The notes under the pieces are model-generated. The model saw only the letters and a list, made by a program, of their open reading frames with translations. It searched no databases and was not told the DNA's origin. A stretch of DNA of 64,000 nucleotides, taken from the NCBI RefSeq assembly GCF_025215155.1, contig NZ_JALHAM010000119.1. One strand, written 5' to 3'. How positions within the stretch are numbered: the first letter of the stretch is position 1; every line of letters begins with the position of its first letter. The translations under genes were made by a program, and so were the position numbers. The DNA is from Dryocola clanedunensis (GTDB lineage Bacteria > Pseudomonadota > Gammaproteobacteria > Enterobacterales > Enterobacteriaceae). Of this stretch, positions 8,154 through 17,276 are shown piece by piece.

Positions 8154-9527
8154 TTATCGCGCAGCACGCTGCAGGATGGTTATCGACGGCTGGCGCTGCA
8201 GCCAGCGCATGCGCAGCATCATCATGATTGCCGCGGAGGTCAGGCCGATAATAAAGCCCATCCAGAAACCGGCAGGCCCCATCCGGTCGACGACCAGGTC
8301 GGTCAGCCCCAGAATATAACCGCTCGGCAGCCCCAGCACCCAGTAGGCAATGAAGGTGATGAAGAAGATCGAGCGGGTATCTTTATAGCCGCGAAGTATG
8401 CCGCTGCCCACGACCTGAATCGAGTCGGAAATCTGATACACCGCCGCCAGCAGCATCAACTGGGCGGCGAGGGCGACAACCTCAGGATTGTCGTTGTAGA
8501 GCAGGGCGATAGGTTCGCGCAGGGTAATGGTGAACAGCGCGGTGCAGACGGCCATGCAGACGCCAACGCCTAATCCCGTGCGGGCCGCGGTCTGTGCGTC
8601 CAGCGTGGAGCCCTGGCCAAGACGGAAACCGACGCGAATGGTCACCGCGGCTGCCAGCGACATCGGCAGAACGAACATCAGCGAGCTGAAGTTAAGGGCT
8701 ATCTGGTGTCCCGCAACGTCCACAATGCCCAGCGGCGAAACCAACAGCGCCACCACGGCGAAAAGGGTGACCTCAAAGAACAGCGCCAGCGCTATCGGCA
8801 GACCGAGCTGGGTCAGACGTTTCATCACCTGCCAGTCCGGCGTGCTGAAACCAGCAGGGTTACGGATATCCCGCATTGAACGGGCTTTGCGCACATAGGA
8901 AATCATGCTGAAGAACATGACCCAGTAAACCGCGGCGGTTGCAACGCCGCAGCCGACGCCGCCCAGTTCAGGCATCCCCAGATGGCCATAGATAAAGACG
9001 TAGTTCACCGGGATGTTAACCAGCAGGCCGATAAATCCCATGACCATGCTCGGCTTGGTTTTTGCCAGGCCTTCACACTGATTACGCGCAACCTGGAAGA
9101 ACAGATAGCCCGGCGCGCCCCACAGCAGCGCACGCAGATAGCCCACGGCTTTCTCTGCCAGCAGCGGATCCATATTTTTCATCGAACCGATGATGTAGCC
9201 GGCGTTCCAGAGGACCACCATGATAAGCACGGAGACAAAGCCCGCCAGCCAGAATCCCTGGCGAACCTGATGCGCAATGCGCTCTCGTCGGCCGGAGCCA
9301 TTAAGCTGCGCGACAACCGGCGTTAACGCCAGCAGCAGGCCGTGGCCGAAAAGGATTGCGGGCAGCCAGATGGAGGTCCCGATGGCCACCGCGGCCATGT
9401 CTGTGGCGCTGTAGCCGCCGGCCATCACCGTATCGACAAAGCCCATCGCCGTCTGGGCGACGGAGGCAAGGATGACGGGTATCGCCAGCGCTAAAAGCTG
9501 GCGAGCTTCTATAAAGTACTTCTGCAT
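8154..9527 (-). CDS. mdtK: Multidrug efflux pump MdtK (NorM-type MATE)
   Basis: A 457-residue, 12-helix inner-membrane antiporter of the MATE family, the same length as E. coli MdtK. These pumps export fluoroquinolones, cationic dyes and other compounds in exchange for Na+ or H+. The two internally related halves are visible: each begins with a helix rich in small residues (ALAIPVILASVAQTAMGFVDT near residue 13; a matching stretch LGLPIALALFFEVTLFAVVAL near 240). It is divergent from ribC and next to the tRNA-Val pair, as in E. coli. Confidence 0.95.
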   Translation of the reverse strand: MQKYFIEARQLLALAIPVILASVAQTAMGFVDTVMAGGYSATDMAAVAIGTSIWLPAILFGHGLLLALTPVVAQLNGSGRRERIAHQVRQGFWLAGFVSVLIMVVLWNAGYIIGSMKNMDPLLAEKAVGYLRALLWGAPGYLFFQVARNQCEGLAKTKPSMVMGFIGLLVNIPVNYVFIYGHLGMPELGGVGCGVATAAVYWVMFFSMISYVRKARSMRDIRNPAGFSTPDWQVMKRLTQLGLPIALALFFEVTLFAVVALLVSPLGIVDVAGHQIALNFSSLMFVLPMSLAAAVTIRVGFRLGQGSTLDAQTAARTGLGVGVCMAVCTALFTITLREPIALLYNDNPEVVALAAQLMLLAAVYQISDSIQVVGSGILRGYKDTRSIFFITFIAYWVLGLPSGYILGLTDLVVDRMGPAGFWMGFIIGLTSAAIMMMLRMRWLQRQPSITILQRAAR

Positions 9528-9774
9528 AAATACACCTGATTATTATTAGTATTAGGAACACTAAGAGGCCGCCATAGATGGCAGCAAAAAGGACAAACAG
9601 GGGAAAGATCCAGACTATTGTAGCGGCAGTTAATTAAATCGCCAGACAAATAATGGTGGGGCAGTGATGATGACTGGCAAGCTTTTTTTCCAACTGTTAT
9701 TGTGCTGCTCACGGATGCATGCGTTTGCCCTATCTGGCAAACGGTGCCACTTATTGACTGCCCGGAGCTTTAGG

Positions 9775-10416
9775 ATGTTTACAGGTATTGTACAGGGTAC
9801 CGCGACCCTGGTTTCCATCGATGAAAAACCAAATTTCCGCACCCACGTTATCGAGATGCCAGAAGAGATGTTGCCTGGCCTTGAAACGGGCGCGTCGGTC
9901 GCCCACAACGGCTGCTGCCTGACCGTGACGGAGATTAACGGCAATCACGTGAGCTTTGACCTGATGAAAGAGACGCTGCGCATCACTAATCTGGGTGAGC
10001 TGGCGCCAGGCGACTGCGTGAACGTTGAGCGCGCGGCGAAATTTAATGATGAAATCGGCGGCCATTTGATGTCCGGCCATATCATGACTACCGCCGAAGT
10101 GGCGAAGATTTTAACCTCAGAGAATAATCGTCAAATCTGGTTTAAAATTCAGGACAAGAGCCTGATGAAATATATCCTGCACAAAGGTTATATCGGTATT
10201 GATGGCATTAGCCTGACGGTAGGGGAAGTGACCGCAACCCGATTCTGCGTCCATTTAATTCCGGAAACCTTACAGCGCACAACGCTGGGTGCGAAGAAGC
10301 TCGGCAGCCGCATTAATATCGAAATCGACCCGCAAACTCAGGCGATAGTCGATACGGTTGAGCGCGTACTGGCGCAGCGTGAAGCAGCGCTGGAAGCCAT
10401 GCTGGCAAAAGAATAA
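9775..10416 (+). CDS. ribC: Riboflavin synthase (alpha chain)
   Basis: Converts two 6,7-dimethyl-8-ribityllumazine molecules to riboflavin and a pyrimidinedione. The protein is 213 residues, as in E. coli. It shows the tandem beta-barrel design: the first barrel starts MFTGIVQG and contains IGGHLMSGHI, the second starts after residue 97 and contains GYIGIDGISLTVGEV. The frame extends upstream to 9664, but MFTGIVQG is the invariant family N-terminus and GGAG precedes ATG 9775. The gene is called ribE in some species. No RFN riboswitch is seen upstream. Confidence 0.95.
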   Translation: MFTGIVQGTATLVSIDEKPNFRTHVIEMPEEMLPGLETGASVAHNGCCLTVTEINGNHVSFDLMKETLRITNLGELAPGDCVNVERAAKFNDEIGGHLMSGHIMTTAEVAKILTSENNRQIWFKIQDKSLMKYILHKGYIGIDGISLTVGEVTATRFCVHLIPETLQRTTLGAKKLGSRINIEIDPQTQAIVDTVERVLAQREAALEAMLAKE

Positions 10417-10423
10417 TTTCTGA

Positions 10424-10445
10424 GGCGGGTAAGCTCTTACCCGCC
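10424..10445. terminator. Hairpin between ribC and the convergent LacI gene
   Basis: GGCGGGTAAG (10424-10433) pairs perfectly with CTTACCCGCC (10436-10445). No strong T run on either side, so a moderate bidirectional terminator is likely. Confidence 0.6.
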
Positions 10446-10450
10446 TTCAG

Positions 10451-11380
10451 TCAGGCAAGCAATAAACTTCCCCGCACCAGATCGCTCTCATGGCCATGGC
10501 GCTCGCCCAGCAGCAACGCCACGGCCCGACGGGCGATATTTTCCAGCGAATACTCAATGGCCGGAATAGCGTTTGTCCCCGGCAGGCGAGTTGAGCCGTC
10601 CAGGCTAAAGACCAGCACTTTTTCCGGCACGAAGAGCTGGTATTGATTGAGCATCGTGATGGCTTCCTGCGCCTGGCTGTCGTTGGTGACCAGCAGCGCA
10701 GAAAATTTCACCCCGCTGTTGACCAGTTTTTGCAGGGCAATACGCACCGACGGTTCGTTTTCGATAACCAGCTGGCGATTAAACGGCACCACATAGTTGT
10801 GCAGCGCCTGGCGGTAGCCGTCAATGGTCTGTAAAGCCGCATCGCCGCCGGAAAAGTTAACCAGCGCAATATGTCTGCGCTGCTGTGAACAGAGATAATG
10901 CACGGCCGTTTCTACGGCAAATACCCGGTCGCACTGCACGCTGTTAGCCGTTGAAGCGCTCAGGCAGTCGATCAGGACGACGTCGCCGTCAAGCGCAGGC
11001 AGAGTGAACCTGGCGCCCACCACGACCAGCGCATCGCACAGGCCATGTGACAGCTCGTCCACCGCGTTCAGGACGCTCTCCGCGTCGTTAGCGAAGCGCA
11101 GCAGAAGATGCTTGCGATGCTCCTTTAGCTGTTTCTCCAGCGCCTGCAGATAACCGGTAGACTGCTGGATATGCTCGGTCGCACAAATCACCCCGATACA
11201 GTTTGTCGACTGGCTGCTCAGCGACTGGGCGATGGCATTGGGCGTGTAGTTCAGAATTTCAGCGGCGCGCAGTACGGCCTGGCGACTGTCCTCTTTTACG
11301 CCGCGGCTGCCGCTCAGTACCCTTGAGACGGTAGCTTTCGAAACCTGCGCAAGGCGCGCAACATCATTGATATTCGACAT
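10451..11380 (-). CDS. LacI-family repressor of the beta-glucoside operon
   Basis: A 309-residue repressor. The N-terminal HTH MSNINDVARLAQVSKATVSR and hinge helix (NAIAQSLSSQ) are of LacI/AscG type, followed by a periplasmic-binding-like sugar domain. Start ATG 11380 is preferred over the upstream in-frame start at 11395 because it gives the usual family N-terminus. It is the last gene of a leftward operon after an EIIC permease and a 6-phospho-beta-glucosidase, so it very probably represses that operon through the palindrome at 14242-14255. The inducer is presumably a phosphorylated beta-glucoside. Confidence 0.85.
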   Translation of the reverse strand: MSNINDVARLAQVSKATVSRVLSGSRGVKEDSRQAVLRAAEILNYTPNAIAQSLSSQSTNCIGVICATEHIQQSTGYLQALEKQLKEHRKHLLLRFANDAESVLNAVDELSHGLCDALVVVGARFTLPALDGDVVLIDCLSASTANSVQCDRVFAVETAVHYLCSQQRRHIALVNFSGGDAALQTIDGYRQALHNYVVPFNRQLVIENEPSVRIALQKLVNSGVKFSALLVTNDSQAQEAITMLNQYQLFVPEKVLVFSLDGSTRLPGTNAIPAIEYSLENIARRAVALLLGERHGHESDLVRGSLLLA

Positions 11381-11430
11381 TCTTGTTACCTGCACGACAT
11401 AAGGCGGGCCGCACTGGCCCGCACAATTTT

Positions 11431-12822
11431 TTAGCCCCGGTCTTCAAAACCGTTTTTTGCTGCCGTTTCGCGGAACCACTCGCCGCTCTTCTTGATGGTG
11501 CGCTTCTGGGTTGCCAAATCCAGCGAGACGAAACCATAGCGGTTTTTATAGGCGTTACACCACGACCAGTTATCAATAAACGTCCACATATGGTAACCGA
11601 GGCAGTTGCTGCCTTCGCTGATGCCCTTATGCAGCCACTTCAGGTGATCGCTGACGAAATCGATACGATAGTCATCCTGAATCTGCCCGTTCTCATCAAA
11701 GCGCTTTTCGTTTTCAACGCCCATGCCGTTCTCAGAGATATAGCAGCGCGGATTGCTATAGTTTTCGCGCAGGTTGGTCAGGATATCGTAGATCCCTTCT
11801 TCATAGATTTCCCAGCCGCGATAAGGGTTCATTTTGCGGCCGGGCATTTCGTAGGCCTCAAAGAACCACTCCGGCATAAACGGGCTGTCCGGGTTGACTA
11901 GCGAGTCGCGGCACTTTATGCGGCGCGGCTGGTAGTAGTTAATCCCGAGCAGATCGACCACGCCCGCGGCAAGCAGGGCTTTATCTTCTGGCTGACAGGT
12001 CGGGAGCTGGCCGTGTTCTTTGAGCAGGGCAACCAGTTCCTGCGGATATTCGCCGCGCAGCGCCGGGTCCAGGAAGCTGCGGTTGAACATCAGGTCCGCA
12101 ATATTCGCAGCCTTTACGTCCGCCGGATTTTGCGAACGAGGGTAGGACGGCGTCAGGTTCAGAATGATGCCGATTTCGCCGCCGTCGTTACGCTCGTGGT
12201 ATGCCTTCACCGCCAGGGAGTGTGCCAGCATCGTGTGGTAAGCAACGGTTGCGGCACGTTTGAAATCCACCACGTTTGGATAGTGGAAGTCGTATAAATA
12301 GCCGCCTTCAACCGGAACAACCGGCTCGTTAAAAGTGAACCAGTGCTTCACCCGGTCGCCGAACAGCTCGAAGCAGGTTTTTGCGTACTCACCGTAAGCC
12401 GTGACAACGTCACGATTTTCCCAGCCGCCAAGCTCTTGCATCACCATCGGCATATCAAAGTGGAAGAGGTTGATAAACGGCGTGATGCCCTGCGCGTGCA
12501 GCTCATCAAAAATCTGGTTGTAGAATTTGACCGCTTCCGGATTGACGTCACCACGACCCTGTGGAATCAGGCGCGCCCAGGAAATGGAGGTGCGGAACGT
12601 ATTGTGGTTCAGCTCCTTGAGCAGTGCGATATCCTGTTTCCAGTGCTGGTAAAAGGTGGAGGTGTCCGCCGGGCCAACGCCGTGGTGAAAACGAGTCGGC
12701 TGCTCCGCAAACCATTCATCCCAGATGGTCGCAGATTTACCAAAACTCAGGGTTTCACCTTCGGTTTGTGGCGCAGAGCAGGCGCTCCCCCACCAGAAAT
12801 TATCGGGAAATGTATATTTCAT
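11431..12822 (-). CDS. 6-phospho-beta-glucosidase (GH1)
   Basis: A 463-residue glycoside hydrolase family 1 enzyme. The acid/base glutamate is E166 in TFNEP and the nucleophile is E364 in YISENG. The C-terminal NAYKNRYG segment carries Lys and Tyr at the positions used by 6-phospho-glycosidases to hold the 6-phosphate. It would hydrolyse cellobiose-, salicin- or arbutin-6-phosphate delivered by the PTS permease encoded just upstream (48-base gap). Relatives are AscB/BglA. Which aglycone or disaccharide is preferred cannot be told. Confidence 0.9.
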   Translation of the reverse strand: MKYTFPDNFWWGSACSAPQTEGETLSFGKSATIWDEWFAEQPTRFHHGVGPADTSTFYQHWKQDIALLKELNHNTFRTSISWARLIPQGRGDVNPEAVKFYNQIFDELHAQGITPFINLFHFDMPMVMQELGGWENRDVVTAYGEYAKTCFELFGDRVKHWFTFNEPVVPVEGGYLYDFHYPNVVDFKRAATVAYHTMLAHSLAVKAYHERNDGGEIGIILNLTPSYPRSQNPADVKAANIADLMFNRSFLDPALRGEYPQELVALLKEHGQLPTCQPEDKALLAAGVVDLLGINYYQPRRIKCRDSLVNPDSPFMPEWFFEAYEMPGRKMNPYRGWEIYEEGIYDILTNLRENYSNPRCYISENGMGVENEKRFDENGQIQDDYRIDFVSDHLKWLHKGISEGSNCLGYHMWTFIDNWSWCNAYKNRYGFVSLDLATQKRTIKKSGEWFRETAAKNGFEDRG

Positions 12823-12870
12823 GACTTCTTCCTCTTAGACGTGCCTGTCATACCGACAGGCAATAAATGT

Positions 12871-14190
12871 TCAGTTGGCGGTAATCGGGTTTTCTTGTTC
12901 CTGAACGCCACGCTCTTCGTCCTGCTTGAGCAGGGTACGTTCGTAGGCTTTCAGGAACGGGTAATACATCACAGCCGACATCGCCATACAAATCAGGCAC
13001 ATGATTACGGGACTTACCGCCCAGTTTGCAGCCCATGAGGCCCCGATTGGCGCGGGTGTGGTCCACGGCGTCAGTGAAACGACCTGGGCAATCCAGCCTA
13101 GTTTGGTGGCGATGTACGCAAGCGTGGCATTAATCATCGGCACCAGCGTGAACGGCAGGAAGAACACCGGGTTCATAATAATCGGCGTGCCAAAGAGAAT
13201 GGGTTCGTTAATGTTGAAGAGGCTGGGAACAACGCCCATTTTGCCAATGGTACGCAGATGCACGGCGCGGCTGCGCAGCAACAGGAAGGCCAGCGGCAGC
13301 GTCGACCCCACGCCGCCAATCAGCAGGTAGTGGTCCCAGAAGCCTTGCAGATAGATATGCGGCAGGGCTTCACCCGCCGCAAGCGCGGTCTGGTTGGCCG
13401 AAAGGTTTGCCATCCAGAACGGGTTCATAATGCCGGTGACAATCAGCGCGCCGTGAATACCGGCAAACCACAGGATCTGGCAGATAAACACGGAGATGAG
13501 AATGGCGGGCAGCGAATCAGAGGCCGAAACCAGTGGCGCCAGCAGGTGCATGATCGCCTCCGGTAAAATCATGCCGGTGGTGGCTTCCAGCAGCAGGTTG
13601 AGCGGATGAAGGGTAAAAACAATCACCACGACGGGGATCAGGATTTCAAAAGAACGTGCAACGCCCGTTGGCACTTCTTTTGGCAAACGAATCGTTATAT
13701 TGCGACGCTTAAGCAATGCGTACATTTCGCTGGCGTATATCGCTGTGATCAGCGCGGTAAAAATGCCCTGGCCGGAGAAATACTGCGTCGAGATGTGCCC
13801 GTCTTTATAGGGGGCGGCGACCAGAAGAAAGGCCATAAATGACAGAAGCCCTGTCATAACCGGGTCGAGCTTGTAGTGTTTCCCGAGGCTTGCGCCGATA
13901 CCGACCGAGATAAAGAACGTCATGACGCCCATGCTGAGGTTAAACGGCAGCATGAGCTGCTCGCGGTATGTCTGCGAGAAGCTAAGCCAGCCGCGGGCAA
14001 AGCGCCAGCTGCTGTCCGGGGAAAACGGAGGGAAAATAAAAACCAACAGGAAAGAACCAATAATCATAAACGGCAGGGCGGCGATAAATCCGTCGCGGAT
14101 GGCAATAACGTGGCGCTGGGAGCCCATTGCGCCTGCCAGAGGTGTAATTTTTTGCTCAATCACATTGACCATATTTTGGTACATGCTCAT
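12871..14190 (-). CDS. PTS EIIC permease, lactose/cellobiose family
   Basis: A 439-residue membrane protein of the ChbC/CelB type. It opens near MVNVIEQKITPLAGAMGSQRHV, the usual amphipathic start, and contains INEPILFGTPIIMNP, the conserved sugar-site region. Only the IIC domain is present; no EIIA or EIIB gene lies in the cluster, so phosphoryl transfer must use EIIA/EIIB proteins encoded elsewhere. It is first in the operon, with a LacI-type operator about 52 bases upstream of the start. ATG 14190 is chosen; the Met two codons on is an alternative. Confidence 0.88.
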   Translation of the reverse strand: MSMYQNMVNVIEQKITPLAGAMGSQRHVIAIRDGFIAALPFMIIGSFLLVFIFPPFSPDSSWRFARGWLSFSQTYREQLMLPFNLSMGVMTFFISVGIGASLGKHYKLDPVMTGLLSFMAFLLVAAPYKDGHISTQYFSGQGIFTALITAIYASEMYALLKRRNITIRLPKEVPTGVARSFEILIPVVVIVFTLHPLNLLLEATTGMILPEAIMHLLAPLVSASDSLPAILISVFICQILWFAGIHGALIVTGIMNPFWMANLSANQTALAAGEALPHIYLQGFWDHYLLIGGVGSTLPLAFLLLRSRAVHLRTIGKMGVVPSLFNINEPILFGTPIIMNPVFFLPFTLVPMINATLAYIATKLGWIAQVVSLTPWTTPAPIGASWAANWAVSPVIMCLICMAMSAVMYYPFLKAYERTLLKQDEERGVQEQENPITAN

Positions 14191-14241
14191 GGCGGTATCC
14201 TTGCTGATGTTTTGAAAAGTTCAGCGATTTTGAAACAAAAC

Positions 14242-14255
14242 GGAAACCGGTTTCC
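14242..14255. promoter_or_regulatory. LacI-type operator of the beta-glucoside operon
   Basis: GGAAACCGGTTTCC is a perfect 14-bp palindrome with the central CG step of LacI-family operators. It closely resembles AscG/GalR-type sites and lies just upstream of the EIIC gene. Confidence 0.75.
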
Positions 14256-14361
14256 ATGACTTGTGATGAGAATTGCTGGCGGGATCAAACTCGGGGTGTT
14301 TTACGCGAAGGAAGCGTGATAATGATCACTGTTTGTTACGAAGTTGCTGCAATAAAACGTT

Positions 14362-14385
14362 AAAAAACCCCGGCCAGCGCCGGGG
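14362..14385 (-). terminator. Intrinsic terminator downstream of cfa
   Basis: On the minus strand CCCCGGC, GCTG loop, GCCGGGG (14368-14385) is followed by six T residues (14362-14367). A near-copy of the hairpin lies at 14529-14544, closer to the cfa stop. Confidence 0.8.
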
Positions 14386-14450
14386 TCTGACTGACGACAA
14401 ACCTAAAGCGAATGCACTTCGCAAAGATCTCACCGAATAAATAACAAGGA

Positions 14451-14517
14451 AAATCAATTCATTGATTTTCACCTGCTTATCACAAAGAAGGAAAAACCAC
14501 GCTTTTTCCTTCTTTGT
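14451..14517. repeat. Two perfect inverted repeats in the cfa-EIIC gap
   Basis: AAAATCAAT at 14451-14459 pairs with ATTGATTTT at 14462-14470. Further on, a 15-bp arm at 14482-14496 (ACAAAGAAGGAAAAA) pairs exactly with 14503-14517 across a 6-base loop. Both lie between the two GC-rich hairpins. Function unknown. Confidence 0.7.
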
Positions 14518-14528
14518 CAGCAATCTAA

Positions 14529-14544
14529 CCCGGCCAGCGCCGGG
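14529..14544 (-). terminator. First GC hairpin after cfa
   Basis: CCCGGC/GCCGGG with a 4-base loop. It is nearly identical to the hairpin at 14368-14385 but lacks a T run, so it is probably a weak terminator or 3'-end stabiliser of the cfa mRNA. Confidence 0.5.
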
Positions 14545-14552
14545 GCCTGACG

Positions 14553-15701
14553 CTAACGAGGCACCCGCAGTCCGTTTTCAACGCCGCGGCTGAAAACAAC
14601 CTGCCAGAGCTGAATATCCCTGGCGCGGAACGCACCGGCACAGGCATTCAGGTAGTAGCTGAACATGCGTTTGAAACGTTCGGAATAGTTATCGGCGATT
14701 TCCGGCCAGCTGGCATGGAAACGTTCGTCCCACGCGATCAGCGTTTTGTCGTAATCGGCGCCGAAATTGTGCCAATCTTCCATGACAAAGTGGCCTTCGC
14801 TGGCTTCGGCAATTTGCCGCACGGAGGGCAGGCAGCCGTTCGGGAAGATGTATTTATCGATCCACGGATCGACATTGTTATCTGTTTTATTGGAGCCGAT
14901 GGTGTGCAACAGGAAAATACCGTCCGGCTTCAGGTTGCGGTCTACCACGTTGAAATAGGTGGCATAGTTTTTTGGCCCGACGTGTTCAAACATGCCCACC
15001 GAGACGATTCGGTCGAATTGCTCGTTCAGGTCGCGGTAATCCTGAAGCAGGATGGTCACATCCAGGCCGGCGCAGCGATCCTGAGCCATTTTCTGCTGTT
15101 CAGCCGAGATGGTGACGCCATGCACTCTCACTCCGTAATGACGGGCAGCGTATTCCGCCAGACCGCCCCAGCCGCAGCCGATATCCAGCAGCGTCATGCC
15201 CGGCTCCATATGCAGCTTGTCGCAGATCATTTTCAGCTTGGCATCCTGCGCTTCGCCAAGCGTAGTTGCCTCTTTCCAGTAGCCACAGGAATATTGCATA
15301 TGCTCATCGAGCATGTGGCTAAAGAGATCGTTACCGAGATCGTAGTGCTCTTTGCCCACTATCCAGGCCCGTTTCTTATTTTGCAGATTAAATACCCGGG
15401 CGGCGGCAATACGCAGCGTGTCTTTTAAATGATGAGGGAGCTGGTGCTCCAGACCGGCACGAATGACCTTATTGAAAAAAGCATCCAGGCGTTCGCAGTC
15501 CCACCAGCCGTCCATAAAGCTTTCGCCCAGGCCGAGCGATCCCTCTTGCAGGACGCGTCTAAAAAAATCGGGGTTTTTTACCTGAATATCAAAGGGATGT
15601 GGGCCGTTAACGGTGATCCCTGCCCGGGTGAGCATTTCGTTCGCAATACGATACCATTCGTTATCTCGTATGCTGACTTCTTCTATACACGATGAACTCA
15701 T
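14553..15701 (-). CDS. cfa: Cyclopropane-fatty-acyl-phospholipid synthase
   Basis: Transfers a methylene group from S-adenosylmethionine to cis double bonds of membrane phospholipid acyl chains, making cyclopropane fatty acids on entry to stationary phase and under acid stress. The 382-residue length equals E. coli Cfa. The SAM-binding motif LLDIGCGWGG is at 171-180 and the conserved HYDLGNDLF segment at 119-127. In E. coli cfa lies next to ribC; here the beta-glucoside cluster separates them. Its promoter region is 15702-15850. In E. coli a sigma-S promoter and several small RNAs act on the leader; that is known biology, not read here. Confidence 0.97.
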   Translation of the reverse strand: MSSSCIEEVSIRDNEWYRIANEMLTRAGITVNGPHPFDIQVKNPDFFRRVLQEGSLGLGESFMDGWWDCERLDAFFNKVIRAGLEHQLPHHLKDTLRIAAARVFNLQNKKRAWIVGKEHYDLGNDLFSHMLDEHMQYSCGYWKEATTLGEAQDAKLKMICDKLHMEPGMTLLDIGCGWGGLAEYAARHYGVRVHGVTISAEQQKMAQDRCAGLDVTILLQDYRDLNEQFDRIVSVGMFEHVGPKNYATYFNVVDRNLKPDGIFLLHTIGSNKTDNNVDPWIDKYIFPNGCLPSVRQIAEASEGHFVMEDWHNFGADYDKTLIAWDERFHASWPEIADNYSERFKRMFSYYLNACAGAFRARDIQLWQVVFSRGVENGLRVPR

Positions 15702-15851
15702 AGCTTCTCCAACACCTTCTGTGTGAGGAACCTTAAAACAGCGTAGACGCTATTTTGGGTATGTGAGAAATCTCACGGAAAAATCCGCGTGCCTGATATC
15801 CGACGTAGGAAAGAGAAAGGGGCAAATGCCCGCTAAATATATTGAGAAAAC

Positions 15852-15884
15852 AAATAAAAAAACGGGAGCACTAAGGCTCCCGTT
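15852..15884 (-). terminator. Strong intrinsic terminator downstream of punC
   Basis: On the minus strand AACGGGAGC, 6-base loop, GCTCCCGTT (15861-15884), followed by TTTTTTTTATTT. It lies about 120 bases past the punC stop, leaving a sizeable 3' untranslated segment. Confidence 0.85.
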
Positions 15885-16006
15885 ATACATTCATTATAAT
15901 AGTGCTAACCGAGCCGCTAATGAGTATAAGCCTGGAAATCAGATGATTCAACGCTTTATCGTTAGCAGGCTAATAACATGTTTATTATATTATCGCCCAG
16001 GTTATT

Positions 16007-17203
16007 TTACGATTGCTGATGGGCTTCCCGAGCTTCCCAGGCCGCTTCGCTTTTGCTGCGCTGGAGCAGGTAACCCAGCGTTGCCAGCACAATGGTGGTC
16101 AGCATGACGCTGGCGGTAGTTAACAGCGGCGTTGCGACCAGCCAGGAGACCATCAGGCTTGCAAAGAAGCACAGACCAAGCTGCAGGGTATTTTGCAGGG
16201 CCGCTGCTTTTCCCGTTGCCTGCGGGAAAGGCAGAAGGGCTGAGGCAACCACAATCGGGTAAATCGCGCCGTTGGCCATTGCCATGATGCAGAACGGAAT
16301 CAGAAGCAAAGTCAGGTTTGCGTGTCCGCTGACCGCCACGCCCCAGGTGCCGAGAATGCTAAGCGTGTAGAGCGCCAGCAGCCATGGCAGCATCTGTTTT
16401 CCCCGCCATTTTTGCAGTGCGCTACGACAGCCGTAACCACCAATCAAGAAGGCGATGGTCTGCGGCATGTAGCTCAGACCGATGGCCGCCGGGCTGTAAC
16501 CCATCTCATTAAGGATAAATGGCGAACCGGTCAGCCAGGCAAAGAAGCTAGCCGAGCAGGCCGCATAAATCAGCACGTTGCCGCTATAAACGCGTGAACG
16601 CAGCAGTGATAGAAAGCTCACCTTATTCTCTTCGGTCTGCGGATGGTGCTGGGTGCGCGGCTTGAGGCGCAGCGTGGGGATCATCAGCAGCAGCGTAATG
16701 GCAAACAGCGTGGCGAAGATAGCCTGCCATTCGAAATGGTTAAGGATCCAGCTGCCCAGCAGCGGAGCCAGCGCCGGAGAAAGACCCACCAACGGCATAA
16801 TCGTCGCGAAAATACGGTTAGCGCGGCTGGCCGGATAATAATCCGTCACCAGTGCCTGCCAGCTTACCGCCGCTGAACAGACGCCCACGGCCTGAATAAA
16901 GCGCAGCACCAGCAACGTGGTGGCGTTTTCCACCCACAGCATGCCCAGACAGCTGACGGCGAAAATACTTAGACCGGCAAGCAGCACAGGCTTACGTCCG
17001 AAGCGATCGGACATCGGCCCCCACATCAGCTGCGCGAAGGCAAAGCCCGCTAAAAACAGGCTAAGGCTGGCGCTGACCGCGGAGGCCTCGGTGTTCAGAT
17101 CCTGCTGAATGGCGGCGAAAGCAGGTAAATACATGTCGGTGGCAAGGAAACCCAGTACGCTCAGACCGGCGAGCCAGATAAGAAATCCTTTTGATGGTTG
17201 CAT
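16007..17203 (-). CDS. punC: Purine nucleoside transporter PunC (Bcr/CflA-type MFS; formerly YdhC)
   Basis: A 398-residue, 12-helix inner-membrane protein of the Bcr/CflA drug-resistance branch. It has TDMYLPAFAAI in helix 1 and SDRFGRKPVLLAG in loop 2-3. In E. coli the orthologue YdhC has been linked to adenosine uptake and renamed PunC. The frame opens upstream to 17416, but M17203 begins MQPSKGFLIWLAG, matching the family N-terminus. Divergent from punR across 115 bases that carry a perfect LysR-type dyad, consistent with activation by PunR. Confidence 0.88.
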   Translation of the reverse strand: MQPSKGFLIWLAGLSVLGFLATDMYLPAFAAIQQDLNTEASAVSASLSLFLAGFAFAQLMWGPMSDRFGRKPVLLAGLSIFAVSCLGMLWVENATTLLVLRFIQAVGVCSAAVSWQALVTDYYPASRANRIFATIMPLVGLSPALAPLLGSWILNHFEWQAIFATLFAITLLLMIPTLRLKPRTQHHPQTEENKVSFLSLLRSRVYSGNVLIYAACSASFFAWLTGSPFILNEMGYSPAAIGLSYMPQTIAFLIGGYGCRSALQKWRGKQMLPWLLALYTLSILGTWGVAVSGHANLTLLLIPFCIMAMANGAIYPIVVASALLPFPQATGKAAALQNTLQLGLCFFASLMVSWLVATPLLTTASVMLTTIVLATLGYLLQRSKSEAAWEAREAHQQS

Positions 17204-17276
17204 AGTTATCTCTTGAATGATTTGCAGGTTATCAGCGCCCGGAGTGTACGGAGTGCAAACTGGCTTGTGAAACGCT

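Noticed and set aside
14326..14523. 65-codon minus-strand ORF between cfa and the EIIC gene
   Set aside because: It runs through two hairpins and a terminator, lacks a ribosome binding site and has no coding character.
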